Source: JAHEEL01 sp964581295 (lineage in GTDB: Bacteria; Actinomycetota; Acidimicrobiia; Spongiisociales; UBA5794). Taken from it: a DNA stretch of 9,722 nt. Position numbers and translations under genes: made by a program. The stretch covers positions 1 to 9,722 of the forward strand of contig CAZONX010000085.1 of NCBI GenBank assembly GCA_964581295.1, read 5' to 3'. Positions 1-7,209 of this stretch are shown in pieces (the first letter of the stretch is position 1; every line of letters begins with the position of its first letter). The notes beneath the pieces are model-generated. The model saw only the letters and a list, made by a program, of their open reading frames with translations, did no database searches and had not been told where the DNA came from.

Positions 1-812
1 CCGAGCACGCGTCGCATGAGGCTCTGGCGCGCCGCCGACCGTTTCCCCGCTGAGATGCCGACGCCGAATGCGATGCCGGCCATTGCCGCGGCGCCGACGG
101 CCGCCGTGGTGCGTTTGACGACCGTTTTGCGCGTCCGGCTGAACTCGACGATGGGCCAGCCGCGGTGATAGGCGATTGCCTCGAGGGCCCGGTCCGGGTT
201 CACTGCAACCGGGTGCCCGACGATCTCGAGCATCGGCAGATCACCGGCCGAATCGGTGTACGCGTAGGACAACGCCAGGTCATAGCCCCGCTCATCAGCG
301 ACCTTGCGGATCGCGAGCGCCTTACCTTCGCCGTAGCAGAAGGGTTCTGCAAGCTCCCCGGTGTAGACGCCGTTCTCGATAGCGGCCACCGTGCCGATTC
401 CGCCGGTGAGGCCGATCGCATCGGCGAAGTCGCCGACGATCTCAATTGGCGAAGCCGACACGATGTATGTGTCGCGTCCGGCTGCGTGATGGAGGTCGAG
501 GAGACCTCGGGCCTCGCGGCGCACCTCGCTCTGAAGTCTCGGGATGATCTGGTCCCCGAGCTCCTCCATGCCCTCGACAGGAACGCCCTCGATCGCTTGC
601 AGGACACGGTTCTTGACCGCCTCGGTCTTGTCATCAGATGCGCCAGCGAAGAGGAACGTCGTCGCGTTCATCGCATCGGCGAGCAGTTCGCGGTTCGACA
701 CCATGCCGGACCGGTAGGCGGCGACTCCCATGGCAAACACCGACGAACCACTGATGATCGTGCGATCGAGATCGAAGAAGGCGGCGCCGCGTCCCTGCGA
801 CGTGTCGCTCAT
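1..812 (-). CDS. HAD-IB phosphatase-like protein with a C-terminal membrane helix (partial, runs off left edge)
   Basis: Translating the minus strand from the ATG at 812 gives 270 residues with no stop before the window edge, so the C-terminus is missing. All four HAD motifs are visible: DLDRT at residues 14-18 (nucleophile D14, acid/base D16), the motif II serine in IVSAS (117-121), the lysine in GEGK (161-164), and the metal-binding acidic pair in TDSAGD (186-191, D187/D191). This order and spacing match HAD subfamily IB, the SerB-like phosphoserine-phosphatase relatives. A hydrophobic Ala/Gly/Val-rich stretch at 235-256, flanked by Arg/Lys, suggests a membrane anchor. Some actinobacterial homologues carry a lipid acyltransferase domain after this region, which cannot be checked here. 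The start overlaps the dehydrogenase stop as ATGA (809-812), so translation is probably coupled. The substrate is unknown; a phosphomonoester is inferred from the family. Confidence 0.88.
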   Translation of the reverse strand, partial: MSDTSQGRGAAFFDLDRTIISGSSVFAMGVAAYRSGMVSNRELLADAMNATTFLFAGASDDKTEAVKNRVLQAIEGVPVEGMEELGDQIIPRLQSEVRREARGLLDLHHAAGRDTYIVSASPIEIVGDFADAIGLTGGIGTVAAIENGVYTGELAEPFCYGEGKALAIRKVADERGYDLALSYAYTDSAGDLPMLEIVGHPVAVNPDRALEAIAYHRGWPIVEFSRTRKTVVKRTTAAVGAAAMAGIAFGVGISAGKRSAARQSLMRRVL

Positions 813-2587
813 CGCGCCGTCTCCAGTCCGGCGATCGGCACGGCGAGCAGTTGGCCTGCACCCGCAGTGACCGCCGGCAGCCAACCTGCGGCCCTCGGAA
901 GGATCTGGCCGGCGTAGAAGGCAGCGGTGTCGATCTTGGCATCGAGCCAGGCATCGCGGTCCCCGGTGTCGGCGGCGAGAGCGAGGCGCATGAGGTAGGC
1001 ACCGCCGGCGACCGTTCCGAACATGTCGAGATAGGGCGTCGCCCCCGCAAGGCGGTCGTTGGCGTCCTTGCACGCGATGAGCCACTCGGTGGCTTCACTC
1101 AACGCGGCGACTGCCGGGGTGAGCGAGCGCGACATGGCAGCGAAGCGAGGATCGCTGGCTTCGGCCAGCGGTTCCGCCAGTGCTGCCATCTCGTCGAGAT
1201 AGGCTCGAACGACGACCGCATCGGCCATCGGGACCTTCCGCATCACCAGATCGATGGCCTGGATGCCGTTCGTGCCTTCATATATCGGCGTGATGCGGGC
1301 GTCGCGGTAGTGCTGTGCCGCTCCCGTCTCTTCGACGTAGCCCATGCCGCCGTGCACCTGCACGCCGATCGAGGTGATGGTGACACCGAGGTCGGAGCAC
1401 CAGGCCTTCGCTACCGGTGTGAGCAGCGCGACACGATCGGATGCTGCCTGCCGTTCGCTCTCGTCCGGGTGGCGATGCGCGCGCTCTCCCGCTGCTGCCG
1501 TGTCATACAGGAGGCCACGGGCCGCCTCGTTGTAGGCCTTCATCGTCATCAGCATCCGGCGCACGTCTGGGTGCTCGATGATGGGGGCCATTTCGTCTTT
1601 CGGCGTACCGGCTGCCCGGCCCTGGCGCCGTTCCTGCGCGTACGAGACGGCCTGCTGGTAGGCACGCTCGGCAATGCCGAGACCCTCGAGCCCCACTTCT
1701 CGTCGTGCCTGGTTCATCATCGCAAACATGTAGCGCATGCCGCGGTTCGGTTCGCCGACCAGATAGCCGACCGACCGGTCGAACGACAGTACGCACGTCG
1801 GGCTGGCGTGGATGCCGAGCTTGTGCTCGATCGAGACGGTCTCGACGTTGTTTGCCGCGCCGATCGATCCGTCATCTTCAACGAGCATCTTCGGCACGAC
1901 AAACAGGGAGATGCCTTTGGTCCCCGGCGGCGCATCAGGGAGGCGCGCAAGCACGAGGTGGATGACGTTGTCTGCGAGGTCGTGATCGCCCCACGTGATG
2001 AAGATCTTCGAACCGGAGATCCGATAGGTCTCGCCGTCCGCCGGAACTGCCTTTGCACGGAGCGCACCGACATCCGATCCGGCTTCGCTCTCGGTCAGCA
2101 CCATCGTGCCGGTCCACTCAGCGGTCACCAGCTTCTCGAGGTACGTATCGCGCACCGCCTCGCTTGCATGATCCCGAATCACGGTGATGGCCGACCCGGT
2201 CAGCATCGGGTTCAGTGAGAATGCCAGATTCGAGGCGACGAACATCTCGGAGATGGCGAACCCGACCGTCTCGGGGAAGCCATGGCCGCCGTATTCGGGA
2301 GGGCCGGAGACGGCGCTCCATCCAGCATCAACGTACTTGCGCCAGGCATCCTTGAACACGTCCGGCGTGATAACGGTCCCATCGATTAACGAACAACCGG
2401 TCTCGTCGCCGGCCCGGTTCGTCGGTGCGATGACCTCGGCCATGAATCGGCCAGCTTCGTCGAGTGCGCCGTCAATGGTCTCCAGATCGACGTGCTCGAA
2501 TCCGGGGTAGCCGATGATGTCGTCGAGGTCGGCGATGTGCCGCAAATTGAACTTGATATCGCGCAACGGCGGTGTGAAATCAGCCAT
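809..2587 (-). CDS. acyl-CoA dehydrogenase, long form (about 590 aa) with extra C-terminal domain
   Basis: This is a 592-residue FAD-dependent acyl-CoA dehydrogenase expected to catalyse alpha,beta-dehydrogenation of an acyl-CoA. The N-terminus (PLRDIKFNL, 7-15) is the extension typical of the long branch that includes mycobacterial FadE5 and the DmdC-type 3-methylmercaptopropionyl-CoA dehydrogenases. The flavin-site motif TESEAGSDVG lies at 165-174, QVHGGMGY at 410-417, and the catalytic-base motif IYEGTNGIQ at 435-443 with Glu437. Residues from about 460 to 592 form the extra helical C-terminal domain of this branch, so the length is normal. Standard acyl-CoA dehydrogenases have about 380 residues. 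The ATG at 2587 has no Shine-Dalgarno sequence but lies 6 nt after TATCCT, which suggests a leaderless transcript. The stop overlaps the phosphatase start by 4 nt. Chain-length specificity cannot be read from the sequence. Confidence 0.95.
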   Translation of the reverse strand: MADFTPPLRDIKFNLRHIADLDDIIGYPGFEHVDLETIDGALDEAGRFMAEVIAPTNRAGDETGCSLIDGTVITPDVFKDAWRKYVDAGWSAVSGPPEYGGHGFPETVGFAISEMFVASNLAFSLNPMLTGSAITVIRDHASEAVRDTYLEKLVTAEWTGTMVLTESEAGSDVGALRAKAVPADGETYRISGSKIFITWGDHDLADNVIHLVLARLPDAPPGTKGISLFVVPKMLVEDDGSIGAANNVETVSIEHKLGIHASPTCVLSFDRSVGYLVGEPNRGMRYMFAMMNQARREVGLEGLGIAERAYQQAVSYAQERRQGRAAGTPKDEMAPIIEHPDVRRMLMTMKAYNEAARGLLYDTAAAGERAHRHPDESERQAASDRVALLTPVAKAWCSDLGVTITSIGVQVHGGMGYVEETGAAQHYRDARITPIYEGTNGIQAIDLVMRKVPMADAVVVRAYLDEMAALAEPLAEASDPRFAAMSRSLTPAVAALSEATEWLIACKDANDRLAGATPYLDMFGTVAGGAYLMRLALAADTGDRDAWLDAKIDTAAFYAGQILPRAAGWLPAVTAGAGQLLAVPIAGLETAR

Positions 2588-2593
2588 GGCACG

Positions 2594-2599
2594 AGGATA
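2594..2599 (-). promoter_or_regulatory. leaderless-type -10 box (TATCCT) for the acyl-CoA dehydrogenase
   Basis: On the minus strand TATCCT fits the TANNNT -10 consensus and ends 6 nt before the ATG at 2587. No purine-rich ribosome binding site lies between them. This spacing places the transcription start at or next to the A of the start codon, as in actinobacterial leaderless genes. No clear -35 box is visible. It would make the dehydrogenase/phosphatase pair independent of the small upstream gene. Confidence 0.45.
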
Positions 2600-2632
2600 G
2601 GCGCCGACGACTCGCGGCGGATGTCGAAACCG

Positions 2633-2824
2633 CTAGGCGTCTGCCCCTGCCGGCTCGAGATCGTCGAGCTCCGACGGTGTCGCCGACGACAAGAGTGTCC
2701 GTACGTCAAGTGCGAAGTCCATCACTCGCGAGTCAACCCACATGGCGTTCTCGCCGAGCCAGGAATCGATGAATTCGACCGTCTCGATCGTGGGGACTAT
2801 TTCGGTCGTTCGTTCGGCGTTCAT
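2633..2824 (-). CDS. small acidic hypothetical protein, 63 aa
   Basis: This is a 63-codon frame from ATG (2824) to TAG (2633-2635), lying between the dehydrogenase and the divergent FKBP gene. Its codons mostly end in G or C. The product is acidic, with many Glu and Asp, two Trp, no Cys and no membrane segment or signal peptide. A GGAAG-like ribosome binding site sits a few bases before the ATG, and a TACCCT (-10-like) lies at 2850-2855. I recognise no family. The case for a real gene rests on codon use, a ribosome binding site and its fit between neighbours; a chance frame remains possible. It is 45 nt upstream of the dehydrogenase on the same strand, but that gene appears to have its own -10 box. 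Confidence 0.5.
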   Translation of the reverse strand: MNAERTTEIVPTIETVEFIDSWLGENAMWVDSRVMDFALDVRTLLSSATPSELDDLEPAGADA

Positions 2825-2899
2825 CGCTTCCCGTTCGTTCGCTAATCTGAGGGTACGCCGTAGGCTCCCCTACTCGTATACATCGACCGGGAGCGTCGA
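2825..2899. promoter_or_regulatory. divergent promoter region between the 63-aa gene and the FKBP lipoprotein gene
   Basis: This 75-bp spacer separates two divergent starts. For the plus-strand FKBP gene, TAGGCT at 2861-2866 fits TANNNT and leaves a leader of about 27 nt containing GGGAG (2889-2893), 6 nt before the ATG. For the minus-strand small gene, TACCCT (complement of 2850-2855) leaves a leader of about 18 nt. The two -10 candidates are only 5 bp apart. Neither has a convincing -35 box, so this is a candidate only. Confidence 0.3.
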
Positions 2900-3433
2900 A
2901 TGCTCAAGCACCATCTCGCTTTTGCCGTTGTTGGGCTCGCCCTTGTAGCGGCCGGTTGCTCGTCTGATGACGGTGCCGGCGACGCGGAAGCGGCCGCATC
3001 CACCACAGTTGGAGGTTTCATGGTTCAGGACGGAGACCTCCTCGAGGTCCATTACGACGGCACGCTCGACGACGGTTCGACCTTCGATTCGTCGCGTGAA
3101 CGCGACACACCGTTCATCTTCACGGTCGGCACCGAACAAGTCATTGACGGATTCGATGAGGCCGTGCGAGGGCTCAAGGTCGGCGAATCGCGCACCGTGC
3201 GGATCGAGCCGGCCGATGCCTACGGCGAGTGGTCAGACGAGAACGTCGTCGAAGTGCCATTTGGTCCCGACCAGGACGACGTTGCCGTCGGCGACCAGGT
3301 GTTCCTGAACACGGGCCAGCCCGCCGTTGTGCTCGAGGTCAAGGACGGAACAGTCATCCTCGACATCAACCACACCCTCGCAGGCGAGGCCCTCACGTTC
3401 GAGATCGAGGTACTCGCGATCACGAGGTCGTAG
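2900..3433 (+). CDS. SlyD-like FKBP-type peptidyl-prolyl isomerase lipoprotein
   Basis: This 177-residue protein has a lipoprotein signal peptide: a basic start, a hydrophobic core at 7-17 and a lipobox ending LVAAGC with the lipidated Cys at 20. A short Asp/Ala/Thr-rich linker (21-40) leads to an FKBP fold. Visible FKBP landmarks are VHYDGTLDDG (50-59), TFDSS (61-65), the VIDGFDEAVRGLKVGE stretch (81-96), ADAYGE (105-110) and NHTLAGEALTFEIEV (157-171). The last motif and the segment at about 112-156 resemble the insert-in-flap layout of SlyD rather than a compact FKBP12. It should catalyse cis/trans isomerisation of prolyl bonds and chaperone folding outside the membrane. There is no His-rich nickel tail as in E. 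coli SlyD. GGGAG lies 6 nt before the ATG. It runs convergently toward the ABC exporter with a hairpin between them. Confidence 0.9.
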   Translation: MLKHHLAFAVVGLALVAAGCSSDDGAGDAEAAASTTVGGFMVQDGDLLEVHYDGTLDDGSTFDSSRERDTPFIFTVGTEQVIDGFDEAVRGLKVGESRTVRIEPADAYGEWSDENVVEVPFGPDQDDVAVGDQVFLNTGQPAVVLEVKDGTVILDINHTLAGEALTFEIEVLAITRS

Positions 3434-3436
3434 GGG

Positions 3437-3497
3437 AGAGCAAAGAGCAAAGAGAAGACAGGTTCGGGCCCGGTCTTTGGTCTCTGCTCTTTGCTCT
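3437..3497. terminator. heptad-repeat hairpin at a convergent junction, probable bidirectional terminator
   Basis: A long inverted repeat starts 4 nt after the FKBP stop codon and ends 5 nt before the exporter stop codon. The left arm is made of 7-nt units: AGAGCAA at 3437-3443, AGAGCAA at 3444-3450, AGAGAAG at 3451-3457. Thirteen bases (3437-3449) pair perfectly with 3485-3497. GAGA at 3452-3455 can pair with 3481-3484, and AGAC at 3456-3459 with 3473-3476, leaving a loop of about 13 nt. On the minus strand the distal arm is pyrimidine-rich, but neither side has a clean run of T, so intrinsic termination is inferred from position and symmetry. It shares a core with the element at 9565-9676. 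Confidence 0.6.
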
Positions 3498-3502
3498 TCG
3501 GG

Positions 3503-5296
3503 TCAGTCCGCTTCGCCGGACCAGAGGTGGCGGAACTCGCTGCTCGTCTCGAGGAGTTCGTCGGTTGTTCCTTGCGCTTCGATGGCACCGTCGCACATGA
3601 CGATGACGTGATCGGCCCGCTGAAGCGCCGGTCGGCGGTGCGAGACCACAAGAGCCGTCGCTCCGTTGTCTTCGGAGAACAGACGATCCCACAAGAGCTG
3701 CTCGGTCTCGACATCGAGAGCGCTCGACAGGTCATCGAACACGAGGAGATCTGGCCGGCGCACCAGCATGCGAGCCGCTGCCGAGCGTTGGATCTGGCCG
3801 CCGGACAGGCGGACGCCGCGCGGACCAACCATGGTTTCGAGGCCGTCCGGCATTGCCGCAACGTCCCCTTCCATCGTCGCTGTGCGGATTGCTTCGGACA
3901 GATCGGAGGCACTTGCGGAGACGCCGAGTTCGAGGTTCTGCTCGAGGGTGAGCGAGAACAGTCGAGGCACCTGTGGCGTGTAGGCCGTGCGCGGCGGCTG
4001 CATGAAGGAAGCCGGGTCATCGACCGCCTCGCCATCCCAGGCAATCGAACCACCGTCGAGCGGCAGGAGTCCGAGGACGCTGCGCAGCAGCGTCGTCTTC
4101 CCAGACCCGATGCGGCCGGTAACCACTACGAACTGTCCCGAACGCACGTCCAGATCGATCGCGTCGATCCCGCCACCCGATGATGGGTAGCGGTAGCTGA
4201 GCCCGCGAGCCGACACGAGCGCTGTGTCGCCCGATCGGTCGGCCATGGTCTCGCGGCTGCCCGGCTGGATTGCCGCGGCCTCGGGAGCAAAGAGGTCGCG
4301 GTCGACCACCACGTCGCGCCACGTCGCTCCTCGCATCAAGGCGATGATGCGATCCACGGATACCCCCGCCTGCTTGAGGCGCGCGAGGAACAGGCCCACG
4401 AAGTAGGCGGAGTCTGTCACCATTGCGAGGAGGTAGACGAACAGGCTGAACTCGCCGATCGTGATGCCTGCCGATCCGTCGGTTGAGATCGATCCTGCGG
4501 TGAGAATGAGGATCAGTCCGGTACCGATGCTGACGGTGTTGTGGAAGACCGCCTCCAGTCCGGCCGTGAATGTGCGGTCGCGCACCATCATCTTGCGCCG
4601 CACCGCATTGAGGTCGTCGAAGTGCTTGAGCATGGTGGCCTCCGCTCCGGCAACCTTCACCGATTGCACCGAACTGAATGCTTCGCCGAGAAAGCCCGTG
4701 ATCGCCTCGGTCGATTCCCGCGCGGACGTCCGATATCGGCGGATCGTCGAACCCGTTCGACTCACGACGAGGATGATGATGGCCACGGGCGCGAACACCA
4801 CCAATGTGATGACCGGATCGATCGTGAACAGCAGGATCACGGCGACGGTGGCCGACAGCGTCGAGCCTACGAAGTCGACCGTGAAGTCCATTGCCTCGAC
4901 GGTGTGGTCGACATCGTCCCGGAAGCGCGACACCACCTCGCCCGGCGTTTCGTCGAGCGGGCGTGCACCCGGGAGCGAGAAGATCCAAGACAGCATGGAC
5001 CCGCGCATGGATGCTCCGGCGCGAAACAGGACCTCTGAGTGAAGCCGCATTGCGCCGAACACGATCACGATGCGGGCAGCCACGTAAGCCCAGAGCACAG
5101 CAAGGATCGTCGGCAGGTTCCAGCCGACGATCTCCCCCGTGAGTTGGTCGAAGAAGGCCGCGACCACCAAGCCGATGAGAATCGGCATGGTCCAGATCGT
5201 GATCCAGAGCAGCAGGCTCGCGCCGTAGCGAATCGGTTGGTTGCGGATGAGCCGAAGGATCATTCGCGTGATTGGTGCCTGTGAACGCGTGGTCAT
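3503..5296 (-). CDS. ABC exporter half-transporter (TMD-NBD), degenerate ATP-site subunit
   Basis: This 597-residue type IV ABC exporter half has a membrane domain of about six helices (residues 20-310) and a nucleotide-binding domain (about 358-597). Visible motifs are Walker A GRIGSGKTT (394-402), Q-loop Q442, the canonical signature LSGGQ (497-501), Walker B LLVFDD (517-522) and H-loop H553. The residue after the Walker B aspartate is normally the catalytic Glu; here it is Asp522. This is the substitution seen in the degenerate site of heterodimeric exporters such as TM287/288 and BmrCD. The start overlaps the upstream exporter stop as ATGA (5293-5296) and is preceded by AGGAGGT with 6-nt spacing, so the two halves are co-translated. 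The substrate is unknown; families of this type export drugs, lipids or peptides. Confidence 0.93.
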   Translation of the reverse strand: MTTRSQAPITRMILRLIRNQPIRYGASLLLWITIWTMPILIGLVVAAFFDQLTGEIVGWNLPTILAVLWAYVAARIVIVFGAMRLHSEVLFRAGASMRGSMLSWIFSLPGARPLDETPGEVVSRFRDDVDHTVEAMDFTVDFVGSTLSATVAVILLFTIDPVITLVVFAPVAIIILVVSRTGSTIRRYRTSARESTEAITGFLGEAFSSVQSVKVAGAEATMLKHFDDLNAVRRKMMVRDRTFTAGLEAVFHNTVSIGTGLILILTAGSISTDGSAGITIGEFSLFVYLLAMVTDSAYFVGLFLARLKQAGVSVDRIIALMRGATWRDVVVDRDLFAPEAAAIQPGSRETMADRSGDTALVSARGLSYRYPSSGGGIDAIDLDVRSGQFVVVTGRIGSGKTTLLRSVLGLLPLDGGSIAWDGEAVDDPASFMQPPRTAYTPQVPRLFSLTLEQNLELGVSASASDLSEAIRTATMEGDVAAMPDGLETMVGPRGVRLSGGQIQRSAAARMLVRRPDLLVFDDLSSALDVETEQLLWDRLFSEDNGATALVVSHRRPALQRADHVIVMCDGAIEAQGTTDELLETSSEFRHLWSGEAD

Positions 5297-7053
5297 GCGA
5301 GCACCTCCTCCATGCCGGTAGCCAAGAGCTGCGAGAACCTCGAATCCGGCTCGGAAGCGAGTTCCGCGCGCTCGCCGAACTCGACCACGCGACCCTCATC
5401 GAGAATGAGAATGTCGTCGGCTCGAGTGACGGTGCCGAGCCGATGGGCGATGACGATGCCGGTGCGGTTCTCGAGCAGGTGATCGACCGCCCGCTCGATG
5501 AGCGACTCAGTGGCGGGGTCCAGGCGCGACGAGGCTTCGTCGAGCACTACGACTCCAGGATCCTCCAGGAAGATCCGGGTGAACGCGAGAAGCTGTGCTT
5601 GGCCGGCAGACAGCCCTCCACTCCCGGAGTCGAGCAGTGTGTCGAGTCCGTTGGGCATCGAGGCGAGCCACGGTTCGAGTTCGAGTCGATGGATCGCCTC
5701 GAGTATTCGCGCCTCGTCGATCGAGTCGTCGAAGAACGTCAGATTGTCTCGGATCGAAGCCCGGAACAACTGCACGTCCTGGGTGACCATGCCGACGCGC
5801 TTGCGAAGATCGGCCACGTGGGCGTCCCAGGTGGCAACCCCGTCGAGTCGGACCGTCCCCGCCTGGGGTTCATAGAGGCGTGTCACGAGTCGGGCGATCG
5901 TCGACTTGCCGCTCCCTGTTCGACCGAGGAGACCAACGACTCTCCCCGGGGTGATCGAAAATGAGACATCGTCGAGCACTATTGCGGCGGTCTTACCGTT
6001 GTCGGCATCGTCGTAGGAGAAGCTGACGTGGTCGAATTCGACGCTGAGCGCGCCGCCGCTGATCGACTCATCGCCTTCCGACTTCAGCTTCGTCGTGGTG
6101 TCCATCAACTCGCCGACGCGTGAGATAGCCGCTCCTGCCTTCTGGAGATCCTCCATCTGAGCGCGGATCTGTTCCATCGGATGACGTGTCATCTCGACAT
6201 AGTGGAACACCAGGTAGACGGAGCCGATGGTCAGAGTGCCGATGCCGAACAGCCATGAGCCGAGAATGAAGACGATGGAGGTCGACAGGCCGTACAACAC
6301 GATGGTCGTGCTCCACATCGTCGCCCACCCCATCCAACTGCGGACGGTCTGGGGAAGCCACCGCTGCTGGATCCTGTTGAACCGCGTCTCCATGTACGAG
6401 GCGGCGCCGTTCGCCGTGATGTCCTCGGTGCCCTCGACAACCTCTCCCACGAATCCGAACGATTCGGCTGCGGTAGCCCGAACGGTCTTCCACCAGGGCA
6501 CGGCGATGTGATGGAATCCGCTCATCGCTCCGATCGCCATGGCGGTGAATACGGTGACGCTCAGGCCGACGATCCAACTCTCGAGCCACAACATGACGAG
6601 GACGCCGATCACCAGGGCGCCGTTGCCGACGACCTTGATCATCATCGCTGAGAAGAAGTTCGACAGCGAAGTGACGTCGCCGTCGATTCGCTCGATGAGT
6701 TCGCCCGAGGAGTGGCCCTTGTGGAAGCCCATGTCGAGTCGAATCACGTGATCGGTCAAGTCGCGCCGCAACTGGTTGGTCGCCGACCAGCCAACGTCTT
6801 CGGCCAGGTAGGTCGCCCAGATCGCCAACACCTGTTGGGCCACGGCAATGAGCATGAACGCGACAGCGATCGGGATGAGCGCGCTCGCGCCGCGGCCGTC
6901 GATGGCCCCGTCGATGAACCGCTTTATCAGCTGCGGATTCACGAGTTGGAGGCCGATCGCCGCGAAGAGCACGACGCTCAGCAACACCACCCTGAGCCGA
7001 AGGGGCCGCAGGTAGTTGGTGAGGAGCTCGAAATAGGCTTTGAGAGGGATCAT
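5293..7053 (-). CDS. ABC exporter half-transporter (TMD-NBD), catalytic ATP-site subunit
   Basis: The first gene of the exporter pair encodes 586 residues from the ATG at 7053. I prefer this start to an in-frame TTG ten codons upstream because AGGA lies 6 nt before the ATG, while the TTG has no ribosome binding site. Six membrane helices (about 20-285) precede the nucleotide-binding domain. Walker A GRTGSGKST lies at 377-385, Q-loop Q425, Walker B VVVLDE with catalytic Glu506, and H-loop H537. The signature is LSAGQ (481-485) instead of LSGGQ, and the D-loop reads SSRLD. In a heterodimer this altered signature would face the partner's Asp522 site, while Glu506 would face the partner's intact LSGGQ. 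One working and one degenerate ATP site result. The gene lies downstream of an apparent attenuator (7096-7229). Export is inferred; the substrate is not. Confidence 0.93.
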   Translation of the reverse strand: MIPLKAYFELLTNYLRPLRLRVVLLSVVLFAAIGLQLVNPQLIKRFIDGAIDGRGASALIPIAVAFMLIAVAQQVLAIWATYLAEDVGWSATNQLRRDLTDHVIRLDMGFHKGHSSGELIERIDGDVTSLSNFFSAMMIKVVGNGALVIGVLVMLWLESWIVGLSVTVFTAMAIGAMSGFHHIAVPWWKTVRATAAESFGFVGEVVEGTEDITANGAASYMETRFNRIQQRWLPQTVRSWMGWATMWSTTIVLYGLSTSIVFILGSWLFGIGTLTIGSVYLVFHYVEMTRHPMEQIRAQMEDLQKAGAAISRVGELMDTTTKLKSEGDESISGGALSVEFDHVSFSYDDADNGKTAAIVLDDVSFSITPGRVVGLLGRTGSGKSTIARLVTRLYEPQAGTVRLDGVATWDAHVADLRKRVGMVTQDVQLFRASIRDNLTFFDDSIDEARILEAIHRLELEPWLASMPNGLDTLLDSGSGGLSAGQAQLLAFTRIFLEDPGVVVLDEASSRLDPATESLIERAVDHLLENRTGIVIAHRLGTVTRADDILILDEGRVVEFGERAELASEPDSRFSQLLATGMEEVLA

Positions 7054-7059
7054 GAGGTG

Positions 7060-7063
7060 TCCT
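7060..7063 (-). promoter_or_regulatory. ribosome binding site that decides the exporter start
   Basis: On the minus strand AGGA is followed by the 6-nt spacer CACCTC and ATG at 7053. The in-frame TTG at 7083 is preceded by CAATGCCCGCAA with no purine-rich site, which favours the shorter protein. Confidence 0.5.
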
Positions 7064-7095
7064 GGATCGTCCGGTGGGAGCAATTGCGGGCATTG

Positions 7096-7118
7096 AAAAA
7101 GCCGCCCGGTGGGCGGCT
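7096..7118 (-). terminator. intrinsic terminator in the exporter leader (attenuator)
   Basis: Read on the minus strand, an 8-bp perfect stem (AGCCGCCC, loop ACC, GGGCGGCT) is followed directly by a run of five T. This is a textbook Rho-independent terminator. It lies 43 nt upstream of the exporter ATG on the same strand. No full minus-strand gene ends just before it: the next one upstream is the CPBP gene at 8082, and a plus-strand gene lies between. Termination here would therefore cut the exporter's own leader transcript. Its loop and 3' arm contain ACCGGG, which can pair instead with CCCGGT immediately after the leader ORF stop (7138-7143). Confidence 0.72.
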
Positions 7119-7143
7119 GGCTCGCTTGAACGCTGCTACCGGG

Positions 7144-7209
7144 TCAGAACCGGAATCGGGCGCGAGCGAGGGCCGCGTTGGGGCTGTTCGGCTGTGTCTC
7201 GCGGAACAT
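7144..7209 (-). CDS. putative 21-aa leader peptide upstream of the ABC exporter
   Basis: A 21-codon frame on the minus strand starts at ATG (7209) and stops at TGA (7144-7146). A good Shine-Dalgarno sequence, GAGGAG (7219-7224), lies 9 nt before it. The peptide begins MFRETQPNSPN and ends with the basic and aromatic run RARFRF. The stop codon lies 26 nt before the terminator stem, and the bases right after the stop (CCCGGT) can compete with that stem. This layout resembles ribosome-controlled attenuators, such as the bmrB leader ahead of the BmrCD heterodimeric exporter in Bacillus and uORF-controlled resistance genes in actinobacteria. No sequence similarity is claimed. Short frames arise by chance, so the support is the ribosome binding site, position and downstream structure. 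Confidence 0.42.
   Translation of the reverse strand: MFRETQPNSPNAALARARFRF

Noticed and set aside
851..2218. A 455-codon open frame on the plus strand opposite the acyl-CoA dehydrogenase
   Set aside because: It is antisense to a gene with clear family motifs; long antisense frames are expected in GC-rich DNA, and the product has no recognisable motif.
4017..5399. A 460-codon minus-strand frame overlapping the second ABC subunit in another phase
   Set aside because: Arg/His-rich, low-complexity translation typical of a wrong frame; the overlapping exporter has every expected motif.
7054..7083. TTG at 7083 as the exporter start, adding 10 residues
   Set aside because: No ribosome binding site precedes it, while AGGA sits 6 nt before the ATG at 7053; the added residues do not look like exporter sequence.
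7096..7160. A tRNA gene followed by a terminator on the minus strand
   Set aside because: A GTTCAAG-like string resembles a T-loop, but the flanking bases do not pair and no acceptor or anticodon stem can be drawn.
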